Shown piece by piece: positions 11,758-23,420 of a stretch of 64,000 nt of DNA. This stretch comes from Rhizoclosmatium globosum (Eukaryota; Chytridiomycota; Chytridiomycetes; Chytridiales; Chytriomycetaceae), in contig MCGO01000036.1 of NCBI GenBank assembly GCA_002104985.1, positions 124,001 through 188,000 on the forward strand. Direction: 5' to 3'. Under the pieces are notes generated by a model. The model was not told the DNA's origin and searched no databases. It saw nothing but the letters and a program-made list of their open reading frames with translations. The translations under genes were made by a program, and so were the position numbers. Position 1 is the first letter of the stretch; each line of letters starts with the position of its first letter.

Positions 11758-13470
11758 ATGAGTTCCGATTCACCACAATGGGGTCTCAAGCGCGGGACAT
11801 CATCTCCCCCAGTTCCTCTTTTATCGTCGTCCTCCGTTGCATCGCTTCTGTCAGCTGCATCGGCTGCAAGCTTGACATCATCCACAGTTGTTCCGCTTCG
11901 AAGGCATTCAGTCTTTGGTTCGTCAGCCTGACACGTTAAACGCTATTAGAGCTAACTAAATAGAAAGGATTCGAGGACCGGCTCGTGCTGGACTTTAGCG
12001 TGAAGAGTGTGATTGTTGGATTGAGCGGAGAACCACGGCCTCGCTACGTGCTGCCTATCCATGTACCTTCCCTCAACGACCCTGCTATGGTATGTAATAG
12101 TGACGAAGTAAGCTCTGGTTTAATGCTTTTGATAGAATGCTGGCCTTTGGGAACCGACAGTCGATGCCAAATTGACACCCAGGCGAAGAGAGGTTCTCAT
12201 CGACCTCTTCCTAAGTATCTACAATAAGTGAGCAATTCTTTGTAAGAAGGAGTCAGCTTATGTGGTATTTACTTGGACCATCAGGTTTATCCTCACAGAC
12301 TCAAAACAACGCAAAGTAATAATCTGCGACAAGATCCTGTTGCCTATGCCTATAAAGACGTTGATTGTGGACGTCCTTTTTCGCAACTTTCAAGTCCCTA
12401 CCATCCACTTTGCAAGCGCCGATTTACTTGCCCTTATGGCTCTAGGCCGATCAAGTGGAATCGTTGTTGACATTGGACACCTCGAAACAACCGTTGTCCC
12501 CGTCTTTGATGGTCGACCCATAAACCAACTTGTCAAGTTTGCACCACTTGGCTCACAATCTCTCATTGACCGCCTCAAACTACTCATCAAAAACCATGCC
12601 TCACTCACAGTCTCCGTCCCACCACAAGCACCCCCTCCACCACCCACCTCTCCCAGCCTCTCTTCTCAACCCGTATTCACACTCTTGGACCAAACAATGG
12701 CGGACCAACCACCGTACTTCTGGTCGAACCTCATTGCACAAACGTATTCATACCTCCATCCGCATCACGCATGGATATGTCAGTCCTCGCGTCTCGAAAC
12801 ACGATGGGGAACTATGCAATCTTTGATTCAACTGCGTCGTCTACAACAGTCCGTGTTCCCGCGTCCAAGAACCACGCAGAATCTGTGTTGAAACTTCCTG
12901 GGTGGGTGCGTGAACGTGCTGGGGAAGTATGGTTTGAAGGCGCGGGGACGGTCTATGGAGACGACGATTCGATCGTGTCCTTGATTTTGGATGTGTTGGT
13001 GAAATTGCCGCTGGATCTTCGAACTGAGCTCGCTGGGAATATTGTAGTGACAGGGGAAGGGAGTGTTGTTCCTGGTGTCATGACTCGTATTGAGACGGAG
13101 TTGCGGCTTGTTGGTGGGATACCGGGTTTATGGTGCGAAGTACAACTGGAGGCAGTCGACGGGGTTCTTGCATCGGTTTGATGAGGTTCGAAGGCTTGTG
13201 CGAGATCGTGTTTGTGTATTAAGAAGTTGCTATCAGCCAAACCTTGTTGCATGGGTTGGAGCGAGTGTAGTTGGAGCTCTGAAAATGGGCGTGAGTGAGG
13301 TTGTCAAGGATGACTATTTGAAGGCCAAGGAGGAAGGGGGTGGAGAAGCAGTTGTACCTGATTGGAGTCGTCTGAAGATGGACGAAATCACAAAACCAAA
13401 GATGAAGAATAAACCAAAATCCTTTTCAAAACCTATTTTGAATAGTATTCCGAAGCCTATTTCCTTGTGA
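11758..13470 (+). CDS. ARP10: Actin-related protein 10 (dynactin pointed-end Arp11)
   Basis: An actin-fold subunit of the dynactin pointed-end complex, which works with dynein on microtubules. Similarity to vertebrate ACTR10 runs along the chain: FSVKSVIVGLSGEPRPRYVL (phosphate-loop region), RKVIICDKILLP, then FRNFQVPTIHFASADLLALM and GIVVDIGHLETTVVPVFDG, followed by the late segments LDLRTELAGNIVVTGEGS, LVAWVGASVVGAL and VPDWSRL. The start at 11758 (MSSDSPQWGLK) opens a Ser-rich leader; introns follow at about 11915-11965, 12090-12130 and 12228-12286. A Pro-rich insert (PPQAPPPPPTSP, about 12620) interrupts the fold. One-base frame breaks appear near 12670-12770 and near 13120-13180. It is a single-copy gene sitting inside the DOMON-b561 array with no obvious functional tie to it. 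Confidence 0.88.
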
Positions 13471-13614
13471 AGAAGTCCTTTGAGATCTTCCTTGTTGTCA
13501 AAGACCCATCGGAGCCACCCAAACCTTGTCATTTCTGATTTCTAATTTCATAGTTGAACATGTTTCAGTATTTATTTGGAGAAAAATGGTGGCTGCGCAC
13601 AAGCCGCATAAATA

Positions 13615-15294
13615 ATGTTTCTGAAAGGCTCGTTCTTGGCAACCTTCTTGACAACCTCGCTCCTCGCAGCACTAGCTCATGCAGCAACACAATGCCCGCA
13701 GTCCTACTTTTGCGTGACTGTTACACCCTCAGGAAACCAGGCAACCATCACTGTCACCTCTACCCAGGCGGGATGGGCTGGCATAGCCCTTGGCACAACA
13801 CGAATGCGTGGAAATGCACCGACATACATCGGCTGGACTAATAGCACTGGCGGGTACACCATCAGTCAGAGAACCATAACTGGACAGTCTACGCCGACCT
13901 ACATGGGTCAAGTGGCGGTGGTGGCGAATCCCAGTGGAATCAAGTCTCTCGCAGGCCTAACGTTCTCGTTTCAACTGCCGTTGTCAAGTTTAGGCGTTGG
14001 AAGGTGGGTGTGATCTTTTTTTTTTGTGCTTGAGTGGGTGTCTTAAATAACATGACTCATTTTTCCCTTTTAGTGTGAGTGTGATTTATGGATCATCATC
14101 GTCTCGTCCATCCAATCCAGATGATCCTTCATCAAACTTTCCTCAGCATAATGTGGATGGCTCTTTTGTCTTGCAGACTGGGGGAACTGGGAACGTAGTT
14201 GCGACTACTGCAAATCCCTCCACGACTCCAACTGTGGTTGCGACAGCTGGATCCAATGTGACTACTTATTGTTATGACCAGCAGTCTTCGTTTTGTGTCG
14301 CAACCGTAAAAGATTCTACGACTGTTACATTCACTGTGTATTCTGCCGCTAAAGGATGGGTCGGAATTGGAACTGGGTCTTTCATGGACGGTTCCACCAT
14401 GTTTGTGGCATGGAAAAACGGTGCCAATATTGTGATTTCTCAGAGAAGTGGACGCGGACAAGCTCAACCTTCGTACAATTCCAATCCAGTGTTACCAAAG
14501 TGGCGACACCTTCTTCGGTGACGGTACCAAGCTCAGCTAATTTAGCGTTTTCGTTTCAAATTCCAATTTCAAGTGGTCTTGTCTCTGTGACTGGACCAAG
14601 CAACTTTATCTTTGGTACCAGTGATCAATCTGTATCTACGCCATCGGACCCTTCTAGTAACTTCCCACAACACGGGCTGTACTCTAAATTTTCGCTTGAT
14701 CTTAGTAAAGGAGGGTTGGATCGACGACCAGTGGGTCTGGAGTTGATTTAGTGTTGTTGCATGGAATCTTCATGTTTATTGCATGGGGAGTGATTCCACC
14801 AGTTGCTATTTTTATTGCAAGATACTTGAAGAACGTGTTGGGACATCGATGGTATCTCTCTCATACTGGCCTCTTAATTTATGGAACTGGAGGGTTGATT
14901 GTTGCAGGTCTTGTTGTTATTGAAATCAATGTGGTGCCGGGAGTCACGCGATTTGTTGGATCATCTACACATGGTATTATGGGAACTGTTGTTGCGTTGG
15001 CGCTTTATCCGTTGCAGTGTTTGTTGGGATTGCGAGCAACTACTTTTTTGACCCCAATCGACGAAAGGTTGCGATATTGACCAAATTCACTGGTGGGTTG
15101 GACGTGCAGTTGTGGTTTTGGCTATTGTGACCATGCAACTTGGTTTGATGCAGTATGGAGTTGATGCCCCATGGATTGCTGGTTACTGGTTGTTTGTGAT
15201 TCTTGTTCCTGCGGGCCTCATGTTTTACGGGAAAGAAGTTGGAGGAGCCGTGCATCACGTTGCTTCGATGACAGAATTGACGTTGCGTTTGTGA
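13615..15294 (+). CDS. DOMON-DOMON-cytochrome b561 protein, copy D
   Basis: The signal peptide starts at 13615 (MFLKGSFLATFLTTSLLAAL). DOMON1 (CPQSYFCVTVTPSGNQ) ends with the conserved PLSSLGVG and the phase-2 intron (about 14004-14073). A short Thr-rich linker precedes DOMON2 (YCYDQQSSFCVATVKD, GSFMDGSTMFVAWKNG; QHGLYSKFSLDLS near its end). The b561 domain has LLHGIFMFIAWGV, LSHTGLL, SSTHGIMGT and IHWWVGR, then GGAVHHVAS before the stop at 15294. Frame breaks lie near 14490 (GTTACC where paralogue C has GTTCACC), 14715-14740, 15030 and 15078. Each is a one-base deficit, several in T runs. Very close to C in sequence, so probably a recent duplicate. Copy E begins only about 43 bp downstream. 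Confidence 0.85.
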
Positions 15295-15337
15295 TTGACA
15301 ATCAATAAAAACAGTTGTTGAACTCAAAGAAGATGTC

Positions 15338-16658
15338 ATGGCACCCACCACCACCACCACTGGATCAGCACCACCACCACCAACACTCTCTTCCAGCCAG
15401 GCTCTGAGCACATTTGCCACGATTCGCAGCTCACGTTCTGCGTTGCGGCCCTCCGCGACGACGACTCAGGTCTTCTCGCCGTGACCGTGTTCTCTTCGGC
15501 AAACGGATGGGCGGCGCTTGGCACGGGCGCGGCGATGGCGGGAAGCAGAATGGCCGTTGGCTGGTCCGTCAAAAGTCAAATGAGTCACTCGTTTCGCTCA
15601 GACGAGCAACGGGGAATCACTGCCGCTTTCGATGAAGGATCGATCCGCTGTTCGTTGTTTCTGAAACACATCTGCCGCTGTCGCTGGTCGTCATGACAAA
15701 TCAGGTGTTGTCTCAGCCAAACATTGTATTCTCCTTCACGGTGCCATTGTCAGATACCCGCTTTATTTCAACAAAGGCATCCTCTCAATTCATATATGCT
15801 CTGTCGGACACACCTCCAACGACTCCCGAGGACCCGGCTTCCTCCTTCAGCAAACACTCTCTTATGGTGGCCTTGTACTCGACGTGAGTACACTCGGTTC
15901 AACTGTCACACTGTCTCCATCAAAGATTCGTGTCGATCTTGTCTTTCTGCATGGAATCTTAATGTTCTTTGCCTGGGGCGTCATTCCTCCTGGTGCTATT
16001 TTCATGGCGCGGTACCTCAAAGAAAGTATGAACTATTGGTATCATTGGCACAAGTACTTGTTTTTGTTTGGCGTCTGCCTTGTCAATTGGCGGTCTCGTG
16101 GCGGTTGAAATGCACAAGTCAGAAGGCGCTTCTCGATTCTTTACGTCGAATCATGGTATCATTGGTACTGTTGTCGTTTTTATTGGATACCCGCTTCAGA
16201 TGCTTCTCGGATTCATTTCGAATGCCTTGTATGATGAGAAACGAAAGTCTGTGCCGTGGTATGACCAATTACATCATTGGACGGGAAGAATTATTATGGT
16301 TCTTGTTCTTGTACAGATGCAACTAGGGCTGGACTTGTATGGGGCGAGCACTGGTGTCATTGCTGCGTTCTGGTGCTGGGTGGTTCTGATACTCTGCTGC
16401 GTTTTTGGCTTTATTGGAGAATACTGGCTGCGAGTTCGTCTGTTTTCGCAAAATCAAGCTATTGAATTGGAGGAAAGGGTCAAGCACCAAGCGAATCAAT
16501 GGAAGAACTCACTCCTCAACCTGTTGGGGAATTCAGAATATCGGACTGACCCAAACAAAGCAATGATACAGAATAAAAGAAACATATTTATTCTCTTTCT
16601 ATATGTCGCTGTAAATATAAATGCTGAATCGTTTGTACTGTATGGCTGTCCCCATTGA
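15338..16658 (+). CDS. Single-DOMON cytochrome b561 protein, copy E (divergent)
   Basis: A divergent copy with one DOMON domain and b561. A short Thr/Pro leader (MAPTTTTTGSAPPPPT) reaches a DOMON opening of the family type (CHDSQLTFCVAAL) after a one-base break near 15415. It continues with VFSSANGWAALGTGAAM and ends with SFSKHSLM. No DOMON1 and no signal peptide are visible. The b561 domain has LHGILMFFAWGV, WHKYLFLFG, SNHGIIGT and LHHWTGR, so the heme histidines are kept. The C-terminal GGAVHH motif of the other copies is absent and replaced by a longer charged tail (residues after CCVFGFIGEYW). Frame breaks occur near 15640-15700, 15885 and 16070-16085. The leader resembles the spacer before DOMON2 in other copies, so E may be a partial duplicate, or may begin in an exon I cannot place. 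The start is uncertain. Confidence 0.72.
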
Positions 16659-16712
16659 TAGAAATGACAACTGCAAGACCAGCCTGCTCTACAAAATAAC
16701 ATCCTTCACTTT

Positions 16713-17624
16713 CTAAAGCACAAGCGCCGACACAAATCCAGCCAAAACAGCACCCATACCTAACCCAGAACCGAGAGCACCTCCGTTCACACTTCTACAA
16801 GCCGCCTGAATGCACTAATATCCCCAGCAATATTCTGGCCACTTGATCCACACGCCGTAGTCAAACCTTGCACGATCGCCATGTTCGCGCTTTGGCATAC
16901 ACACTTTGATGCTGTGGGTGTACTTGATGAGGAGACACCACATGACGTGTACATTGTGAGGACACTGTTGAGTTGCGATTTACAGGTGTCTGGCATGACT
17001 AAAGTAGACGGATGACGAACGGAGCGGAAGCAGCACCTGCGGCGGCGGATGTAGCTTGAGCAGCTTGAGTCTTTTGTTGAACAGCAGCCGTTGTTCCTGT
17101 TTTCTGCTGAGCTCCTCCAGCCGCAGCCGCCGCAGTAACTGTAAGGGTAAACTTCATGTTGTCTTGGCAGTGCTGCCTGGCCGACTGGACACACGATGTA
17201 GTAGGTTCCGGGTTGGGTGAGTGTGTAAGAGAAGCCCGGCCGTTGCGAGGCCGTTCGAAGTCAGGCCGAGAACTGGCTGAGTAGTTGTGTCGACGTTGCA
17301 GGATGCGTACTGGTCGGCTGTCACATCCACGACAGCGTGGTTGCCGCCAAGATCAAAGGAAAGCTAATTTAACGGTGTGTGTGTTACTACAAGGAACTGC
17401 CTGGTTACTTGCATGGTGCAGTTCACACTTACAATGTCTCCAACTACTGCTGTTGATGGTGCATTCTGGAAGGGGAGAGGTGCTCCAGCAGCAGCTGTAT
17501 TGGGAACATATTAGGTTACTGGATCCCTCCAAAACTAACCCCCAAAGTACTCACCAACAATGTTATATGTCACAGCGTCGACTGACGCTGCCAAGACAAG
17601 GAGCAATGGTGATAGAAGGAGCAT
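16713..17624 (-). CDS. Secreted cupredoxin-like protein with Cys-rich domain and GPI-type C-terminus
   Basis: The start at 17624 gives a signal peptide (MLLLSPLLLVLAASVDAVTY). After introns near 17500-17555 and 17360-17430, a plastocyanin-like domain carries a plausible type-1 copper site: His in GGNHAVVDV and a Cys-His-Met set in GTYYIVCPVG followed, after a one-base break near 17170, by HCQDNMKF. An Ala/Gln-rich linker leads to a domain with at least four Cys (DTCKSQLNSVL, YTSCG, SKCVCQS, TACGSS), then two more Cys (CIQAAC). The C-terminus (GSGLGMGAVLAGFVSALVL) is a typical GPI-attachment hydrophobic tail; the TAG stop is at 16715-16713. Frame breaks occur near 16805, 17030 and 17235. The likely role is surface copper binding or electron transfer; its place between DOMON-b561 and ABCC genes suggests a redox partner, which is inference. 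Confidence 0.78.
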
Positions 17625-17889
17625 TTCTCACTTTTGGATGAATGAAAATTGAAACTGGTGTGCCTCCCCTTTTTTTCCACAAATTGAGACACCTCGCGCG
17701 AAACTAAGTGGATGACTCACCACTGTCTTAGAAGGACAACGTGCCCTGCATATGTTGAATGTAGCGACAAAAATCACCTGTTCCGTGGTATGTATCACAA
17801 TAAAAAGTGCCAACTGAAGTACGCAAAGAGTATCAATCTTCTTCATGGTGGTACAAATCCGTTTTATTGTATTCATAGAAGCTCACTAG

Positions 17890-20800
17890 CTATTGTGCTC
17901 CTATGTCCACAATGTTGCTATAACGATCTTTGGCAATTGCTCGAACTACCGCCGCATTTGCAACACCAGTTGCATTCACCATCTCTGCAAATATAGAGTC
18001 ACGAGACAACAGCAGGTGTGGAGCCTCAAACTCGGCAACCTTTCCATGGTCCAACACAAGAATACGGTCAAATGCCGCAATTGTGTTCAATCTGTGCGCA
18101 ATACTGATCACTGTCGCGTCTTTGAAATGTGTCTTCATCGAATCCTGGATTCGCAAATCAGACTCGGCATCAACAGACGACGTCGCTTCATCCATTATGA
18201 GAATCTTGGACTTTTGAAGCAACACCTTGGCAAGACACAACAACTGACGCTGGCCTGCAGAAAGGTTTGCTCCTCCCTCAGTAATCGGTGACTCGAGCTT
18301 CTCAGTCAGACTAGAAATGTACTCCTTCATGCCGCAACACTCCAACGCGTACCAAATGTCATCATCGGAATACTTTCCAACGACATCGACATTGGAGCGA
18401 ACAGTTCCGTCAAACAAGATTGGGTTCTGTGGAATCATCTGAATGCTGCTGCGGAGTTTCTTGAGACCAAGAGTCGCGATATTCTCGCCGTCAATCTCGA
18501 TGGCTCCCTTGTTGGCCTCCATCAAACGGAAGAAGGCATCCATCAATGTAGACTTTCCAGATCCAGTTCTACCGACAATACCAATTTTCTCACCCGCCTG
18601 AATCTTGAGTGAGATGCCGTTGATGACGACGTGATCTGGACGAGCCTCGTATGCAATTTCCAAGTTTTTGATTTCCACAGCTCCAGCAGCGGCCAGTTTA
18701 CCAGTTTTCGTCTTTTGGCAAAACTCGAGCAGCTTCTTGGGGCAAGTCGTGAGCATAGTGGTTCAATCGCTCAACAGCAACCATCTAGAGGAAATGAAAG
18801 TTAGCTAAAAACCCAATCGACATCATAAGTTTACCGCCGCTTCCAAGTTACCAAACTGAGCAAGAGTGGAATTAAGCGCCTGTATCCAGAACATTGTTGA
18901 TGTGATTGCCAGAGATATGAATCTCTTATCAATGACGTTGGTAACACCGAGAAGGGTGAGAGACAGTGTAATAAAAGCACCAATAACTTCTAAGCGGAGC
19001 ATAAACCAAATTTGAGCCTGACTAAACAACAAATTCGCAAGGTTCGATTGATCCATCTTAAAAAGCTGACGTTGAATGAAAATTTCTTGCGCCTGGTAAG
19101 ATAAAACTGTCGGAAGTCCCGACATTGTCTCGGAAATGTGAGCTGCAAGCGGAGATTGCATAATCGAGTTGAGACGTTTGAGTTCGCGATAAGACTTGCG
19201 GTAAAACTGGAACATGGAAATCGCGATAGCAATCAATGGAATAGAGATTGGAATGAATTGCCACGAGATGACCCACATGACAATCATGATTGAAATAGTT
19301 GACGTCAGATTCACAGATAATGTGGCGATAACCATTCCAATACCTCTGTCAAGAGATCCGACATCTGCCGTCATACGATTCAACAAGCGACCAATCGGTT
19401 GAGTATCAAAGAAAGACATGGGTGCTTGCATGATACTCTTCAAAGCTGCATTATGGAAGTATATCCCCCCACTGATTCCCATGTTCAAAGTAATAATACA
19501 ATCAAAGCCCCATAAGATTGGACCCAATACAGCTAATCCGCTGTATATGTAAACGTAATTCATTGGATTACTGAAGTTGAGAAAGTTGGAAGTCCAGGCC
19601 GACAAGAGGAGCTGTGTTCCAACATCAAGCACCAAACAAACCACACAAAGCGCGATTATGAGAACAATCCAATGTGTACCACAAGCTTGGAAGTAAGACT
19701 TGTAGGTCGCAAATGAGACAACTCCAACTTGACGGTCTTCTGCGACTACATCTTCCTCCTTGTTTTCAGATGTTATCTCGGCTTTCTTGCCACCGTCTTT
19801 TTTATCTTCAACTTCCTCGTCTAAGTGATAGTCTTTCATTGTTTTGAAGAGCCTTCCGTTCGTATCGTCATGAGCTCCTTAAACTTCCTTTTTGCACAAT
19901 CTTTCCTTGGTCCATGACGAGAACAGTGTCAACCTTTGGTAAGATATGCAGCAAGTGAGTGGCGATAAAAACAGTCTTTCCCTTCATTGGAGAACCAAGG
20001 ATGGTTCCTTCGAAGATTTCCTTTCCAACATGAGCATCAAGAGCAGAAAGAGGGTCGTCCAACACAAATATGTCTGGATTTTCGCAATCGCACGGGCTGG
20101 ATACAAAGTAAGTTAGTCATGGAAGAAGTATAATGTCAACGGTCTTACCCAACGCTAGTCTCGCCTTTTGACCACCAGACAAGTTGATACCCTTCTCTCC
20201 AATTTGAGTACCCAATCCGTTTGATAGTGATGCAAGATCTTTTGACAAAGCACAGGCCTGAATTGCTGAGTTGCAGCTACCCTTCAGAGTGTCATCCAAC
20301 AGTGTGATATTATCTTCGACAGAGCCGGAAACAATCCAGGGCTCTTGTGGACAATAACCAATGGATCCATACACCGTGGCTTTACCCCCAGTCTTTCTCA
20401 TTCCACGGTAATAGCAGACAGAGTGCACTTTTCCCGGATCCAGTGGCTCCAACGACAGCAACCAAAGAGCCCTTCTTAATGGTTAAATTCAAGTTACTCA
20501 GTCTGAAAGTGTCCGTATCAACTTCTTCAATAACTTCGACCATTTCCATTTCGCTTTCTTTCTCGGACTTGACAATTTCGGGTTGAGCTTTATCTGACTG
20601 GGCAGGGCTGCCAGTTAAGGATGATTCCCAACTGAAAGAAGCGTTTTCCAAAATAAGAGCAGCCTCGTTTGATATATCAGCGGTCAGGAATACTGGTGCT
20701 TCACTTTCGTCCGCTTCTTCAGCAATCAAGAATGCATAGATTCGCTTGTAAGAAGCGAAAGCTTGAGCGAGTTCACTGAAAGTATCGTTGCGTGATGAAC

Positions 20801-22128
20801 AAGAAAACAATAATGACTGTGTTTACCTTATGATACCAGAGAGCGATCCTGAAATAGCAGTCAACCCAACAAGTAAAGACAACGCGACGAATACAGTTGC
20901 AGGGTCCATACTGTTTCCAAGTGCCCCATACGTAACAAGTGTAAGCGGTACCGTTAATTGCTGTTGCGCAATCATAGTAAACAGGAGCATAACCAAGTTC
21001 TTGACAAAGAGCCTGATAGAAGTGATCTGATTCACGCGGGCAGCATTGATTTTCGATTCAATATGTTCCTCCAAGGTGTGATACTTGACAACCTTGACAC
21101 CATACAAGAATTCGCGAAGAGCAGTCGTCCGAGCATCCTGAGCCATCATGTATACGCCCATTGCAACTCCCAGCTTCGGCATGAACAAAAAGGCCAAGGC
21201 TCCGATTCCAATGAAAACTCCGGCAGCGACGGCGGTCGATGCTTTCAATAACGTGCTCACCAAGTAAATAGAGACAATGACTTGAATGGGCATGCTCCAG
21301 GCTTTGTTGAATGCGTCAATAAAGCCCTTCACGTTGGCTACATCTGCGACACACAGTGTGTTCACGGTTCCTGCCGAGTATGCCAAACGGGACTTTGATG
21401 CGAGGTTCAAGCTCTTCTTGTACATGGCGGTGGTTAAGGCGGCACCAAGACGTATGTTTGCAACGTTCGTCAATGAATTCGAGGTGGTTGAGGACACGAT
21501 GGATAAGAGCTGCATTCCAAAGAGGAGAAACGCGAGTGTGTATCCGTTGTTGAAGGGCGAGGACCAGTGTATGATCCATTGAGGAAGTTGGTAACCTGTC
21601 AAATATTGATGAGTTCTTAAAACAAACAACTGATAACGACACTCACCACTCCAACCATGAGGGACATTGTTAAGCTCAAAACTACATGAATAGCTTGGCT
21701 GATGCCGTTAAAGATACTGACGCAAATAGAGTGAGATACATAATGCAAACAAATTTTGAGGCTTACAAAACTCCCAGTACATGTGGCATAAGCGCATACA
21801 ACAGGTTTGGCGCTTTTCTCCGTTTCTTCTCATCAGGATTCTTGGTTATTGCTCTGGAGTAATCTGCTGCTTCAGCTGTGAATCGGTCAAGCCAATGAAC
21901 AGAGTGAGCTGCAGTTTCCTTCGTTCCAAGCAGAGGAAGGTCCTAAACGGAAATGATGAGTAATATATATGCTACACCTCTTACCTGTTCTTCAAGTGGT
22001 TTCTTGGCTCCAAGTCGAAGCAACGGCAAAATCCATCCTACAGTAACAAACGAAACCGGATTCCAACTGATTTGACCTCGAGATATCAAAGAGGAATTCA
22101 AAGACTTGGCGGGGTTGACTTTCTCCAT
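17890..22128 (-). CDS. ABCC/MRP-type transporter (short form)
   Basis: A complete ABCC exporter. The N-terminus (ISWNPVSFVTVGWILPLLRL) is followed by TMD1 from about 21790 to 20823 (LREFLYGVKVVKYHTLEEH near 21090). NBD1 spans about 20480-19870, with Walker A GATGSGKSALC (about 20430), [12 protein letters not shown] (about 20160) and [19 protein letters not shown] (about 20050). The linker has MKDYHLDEEVEDKK. TMD2 is 19740-18823. NBD2 (18750-17890) has GRTGSGKSTLMDAF, LSAGQRQLLCLAKVLL and LIMDEATSSVDAESD. The start at 22128 and stop at 17890 fit the paralogues. Introns are visible at about 21975, 21640 and 18785-18835. Frame breaks lie near 20070-20100, 20400 and 19875. The 338-residue open stretch over TMD2 is uninterrupted. 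It ends convergently with nothing; its upstream neighbour at 22383 is co-oriented. Confidence 0.92.
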
Positions 22129-22382
22129 ACTTGTGTGCGAGATGAACCTTTGCTTGCCAGGTTTCCATTCTGCTTTTTCAAGTGAGACCTCAAAGAAAAT
22201 TTTTCAATTCAATAGTCGCCGCTGGTTCCGAGCTTTCCAAGTTCGCCGCCTTCCCCGAGCGCCACCAAGTGAGTGTAAAAAAAGGGGCGGGATTAAGATA
22301 TGTAGATCTACTTCCCCCCCACGATATAAAAAAATGCCATCTATTCAACACCGCCTCAAAATGAACGAATAACAATCAGATA

Positions 22383-23074
22383 TCAACGTTTCACATGTCC
22401 CTTCTCCTTCCACTCCCCCTTCTGGTTCGTGCTCAACAAGCAAAACGGTTCACAAGGCTCACTCTCCTTTGTCGGTCTCCCCGCGGGATTCTTTCTCGCG
22501 CTTTCAACGTCGACAATGAACCCAGAGGCGGTGAAATCGTGCTGGTGGGTTGACGTGAGGCGGACTTTTTCGGCTTGCTTTTCATCGCGTTTTTGTTTTA
22601 CGGGGTGGCCGAGACGACGGCGGAAGATTATTTCGGCGTCCTGCGAGAGGTTGGTGGTGGTTTAGAGGAAAGAAAGTGAAGGAAGAGTCAGGAGTAATTA
22701 CCTCAAACTCCAGGAAAGAAACGTGGTCGATTCCGGCTCCAAATACTCCGCTTTTGATGGGTCTTTGTGGCTTCGCGCGCGGATCAGCTTTCTTTGGTTG
22801 ATAATCGGTTGCAACTGTTGTTGCAAATTGGTTTTTGGCGAAAGGGTAGTGCCAGCTTTGATACAGACACGAGGTCAGATCACATATTTGAAATTATGTG
22901 TTTATAGTTACACGTCTTCGCTCTCGCGGTGGCCTGAGCCTCCTTCCGGTCTCCCTTTGCCTTTCTTTTCTGTGGAAATCGAAGGTTTCAGTCAAGGCAG
23001 ATATATTCCGGGAAAAACGAACCAAGTAGGCGCGAGTCAGGACTCTTTGGACGATCTAACAGAAAGTACGACAT
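22383..23074 (-). CDS. Small basic protein of unknown function, four exons
   Basis: This gene is hidden by introns; I rebuilt it from splice sites. The start at 23074 (MSYFLLDRPKSPDSRLL) is followed by GT-AG introns at about 23023-22973, 22914-22857 and 22699-22645, and the frame stays open across all three to the TGA at 22385-22383, giving roughly 190 residues. Visible segments are KKGKGRPEGGSGH, WHYPFAKNQFATTVATDYQP, SGVFGAGIDHVSFLEFE and RRRLGHPVKQKRDEKQ. There is no signal peptide or membrane segment. The short TTxxxDYxPK-like motif and Lys/Arg-rich composition are reminiscent of small flagellar microtubule-inner proteins, but I cannot assign a family. No frame break is needed. Confidence 0.62.
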
Positions 23075-23420
23075 ATAAGTGAGGTTTCAAAGCTTTCGTC
23101 GTTAACAGAGATTTGCAGGAAATCAAGATAAAGCCCAATAAAGTAAATAAAGTAATAATAGAGATAATAATATAATCAAAACTGTTCAACATAATCTGAC
23201 AGGAAGGGCAAAAAAAGATAATAATTATATAGGTAACCATAACACCCAGGAAACAAAAATCAGTCAAGAAACACTCATCGTAACACTCAATCCAACACAC
23301 AAACACACACAGACATTCACACGTTTTTTCAATTTCCTACAGTATATCAGATTACAACCAAACACACACTTTTCCCCTTTCATCAAACCCAAAGACACAA
23401 TTTAAACCAACCTACTCTAC
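23075..23420. other. Non-coding gap, AT-rich with CA-rich stretch
   Basis: This 346-bp gap lies between two minus-strand genes: the 3' flank of the KSP/CCCH gene and the upstream region of the small basic protein. It is AT-rich around 23140-23230 and has a CA-rich run near 23290-23315. I see no gene in it. Confidence 0.6.
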
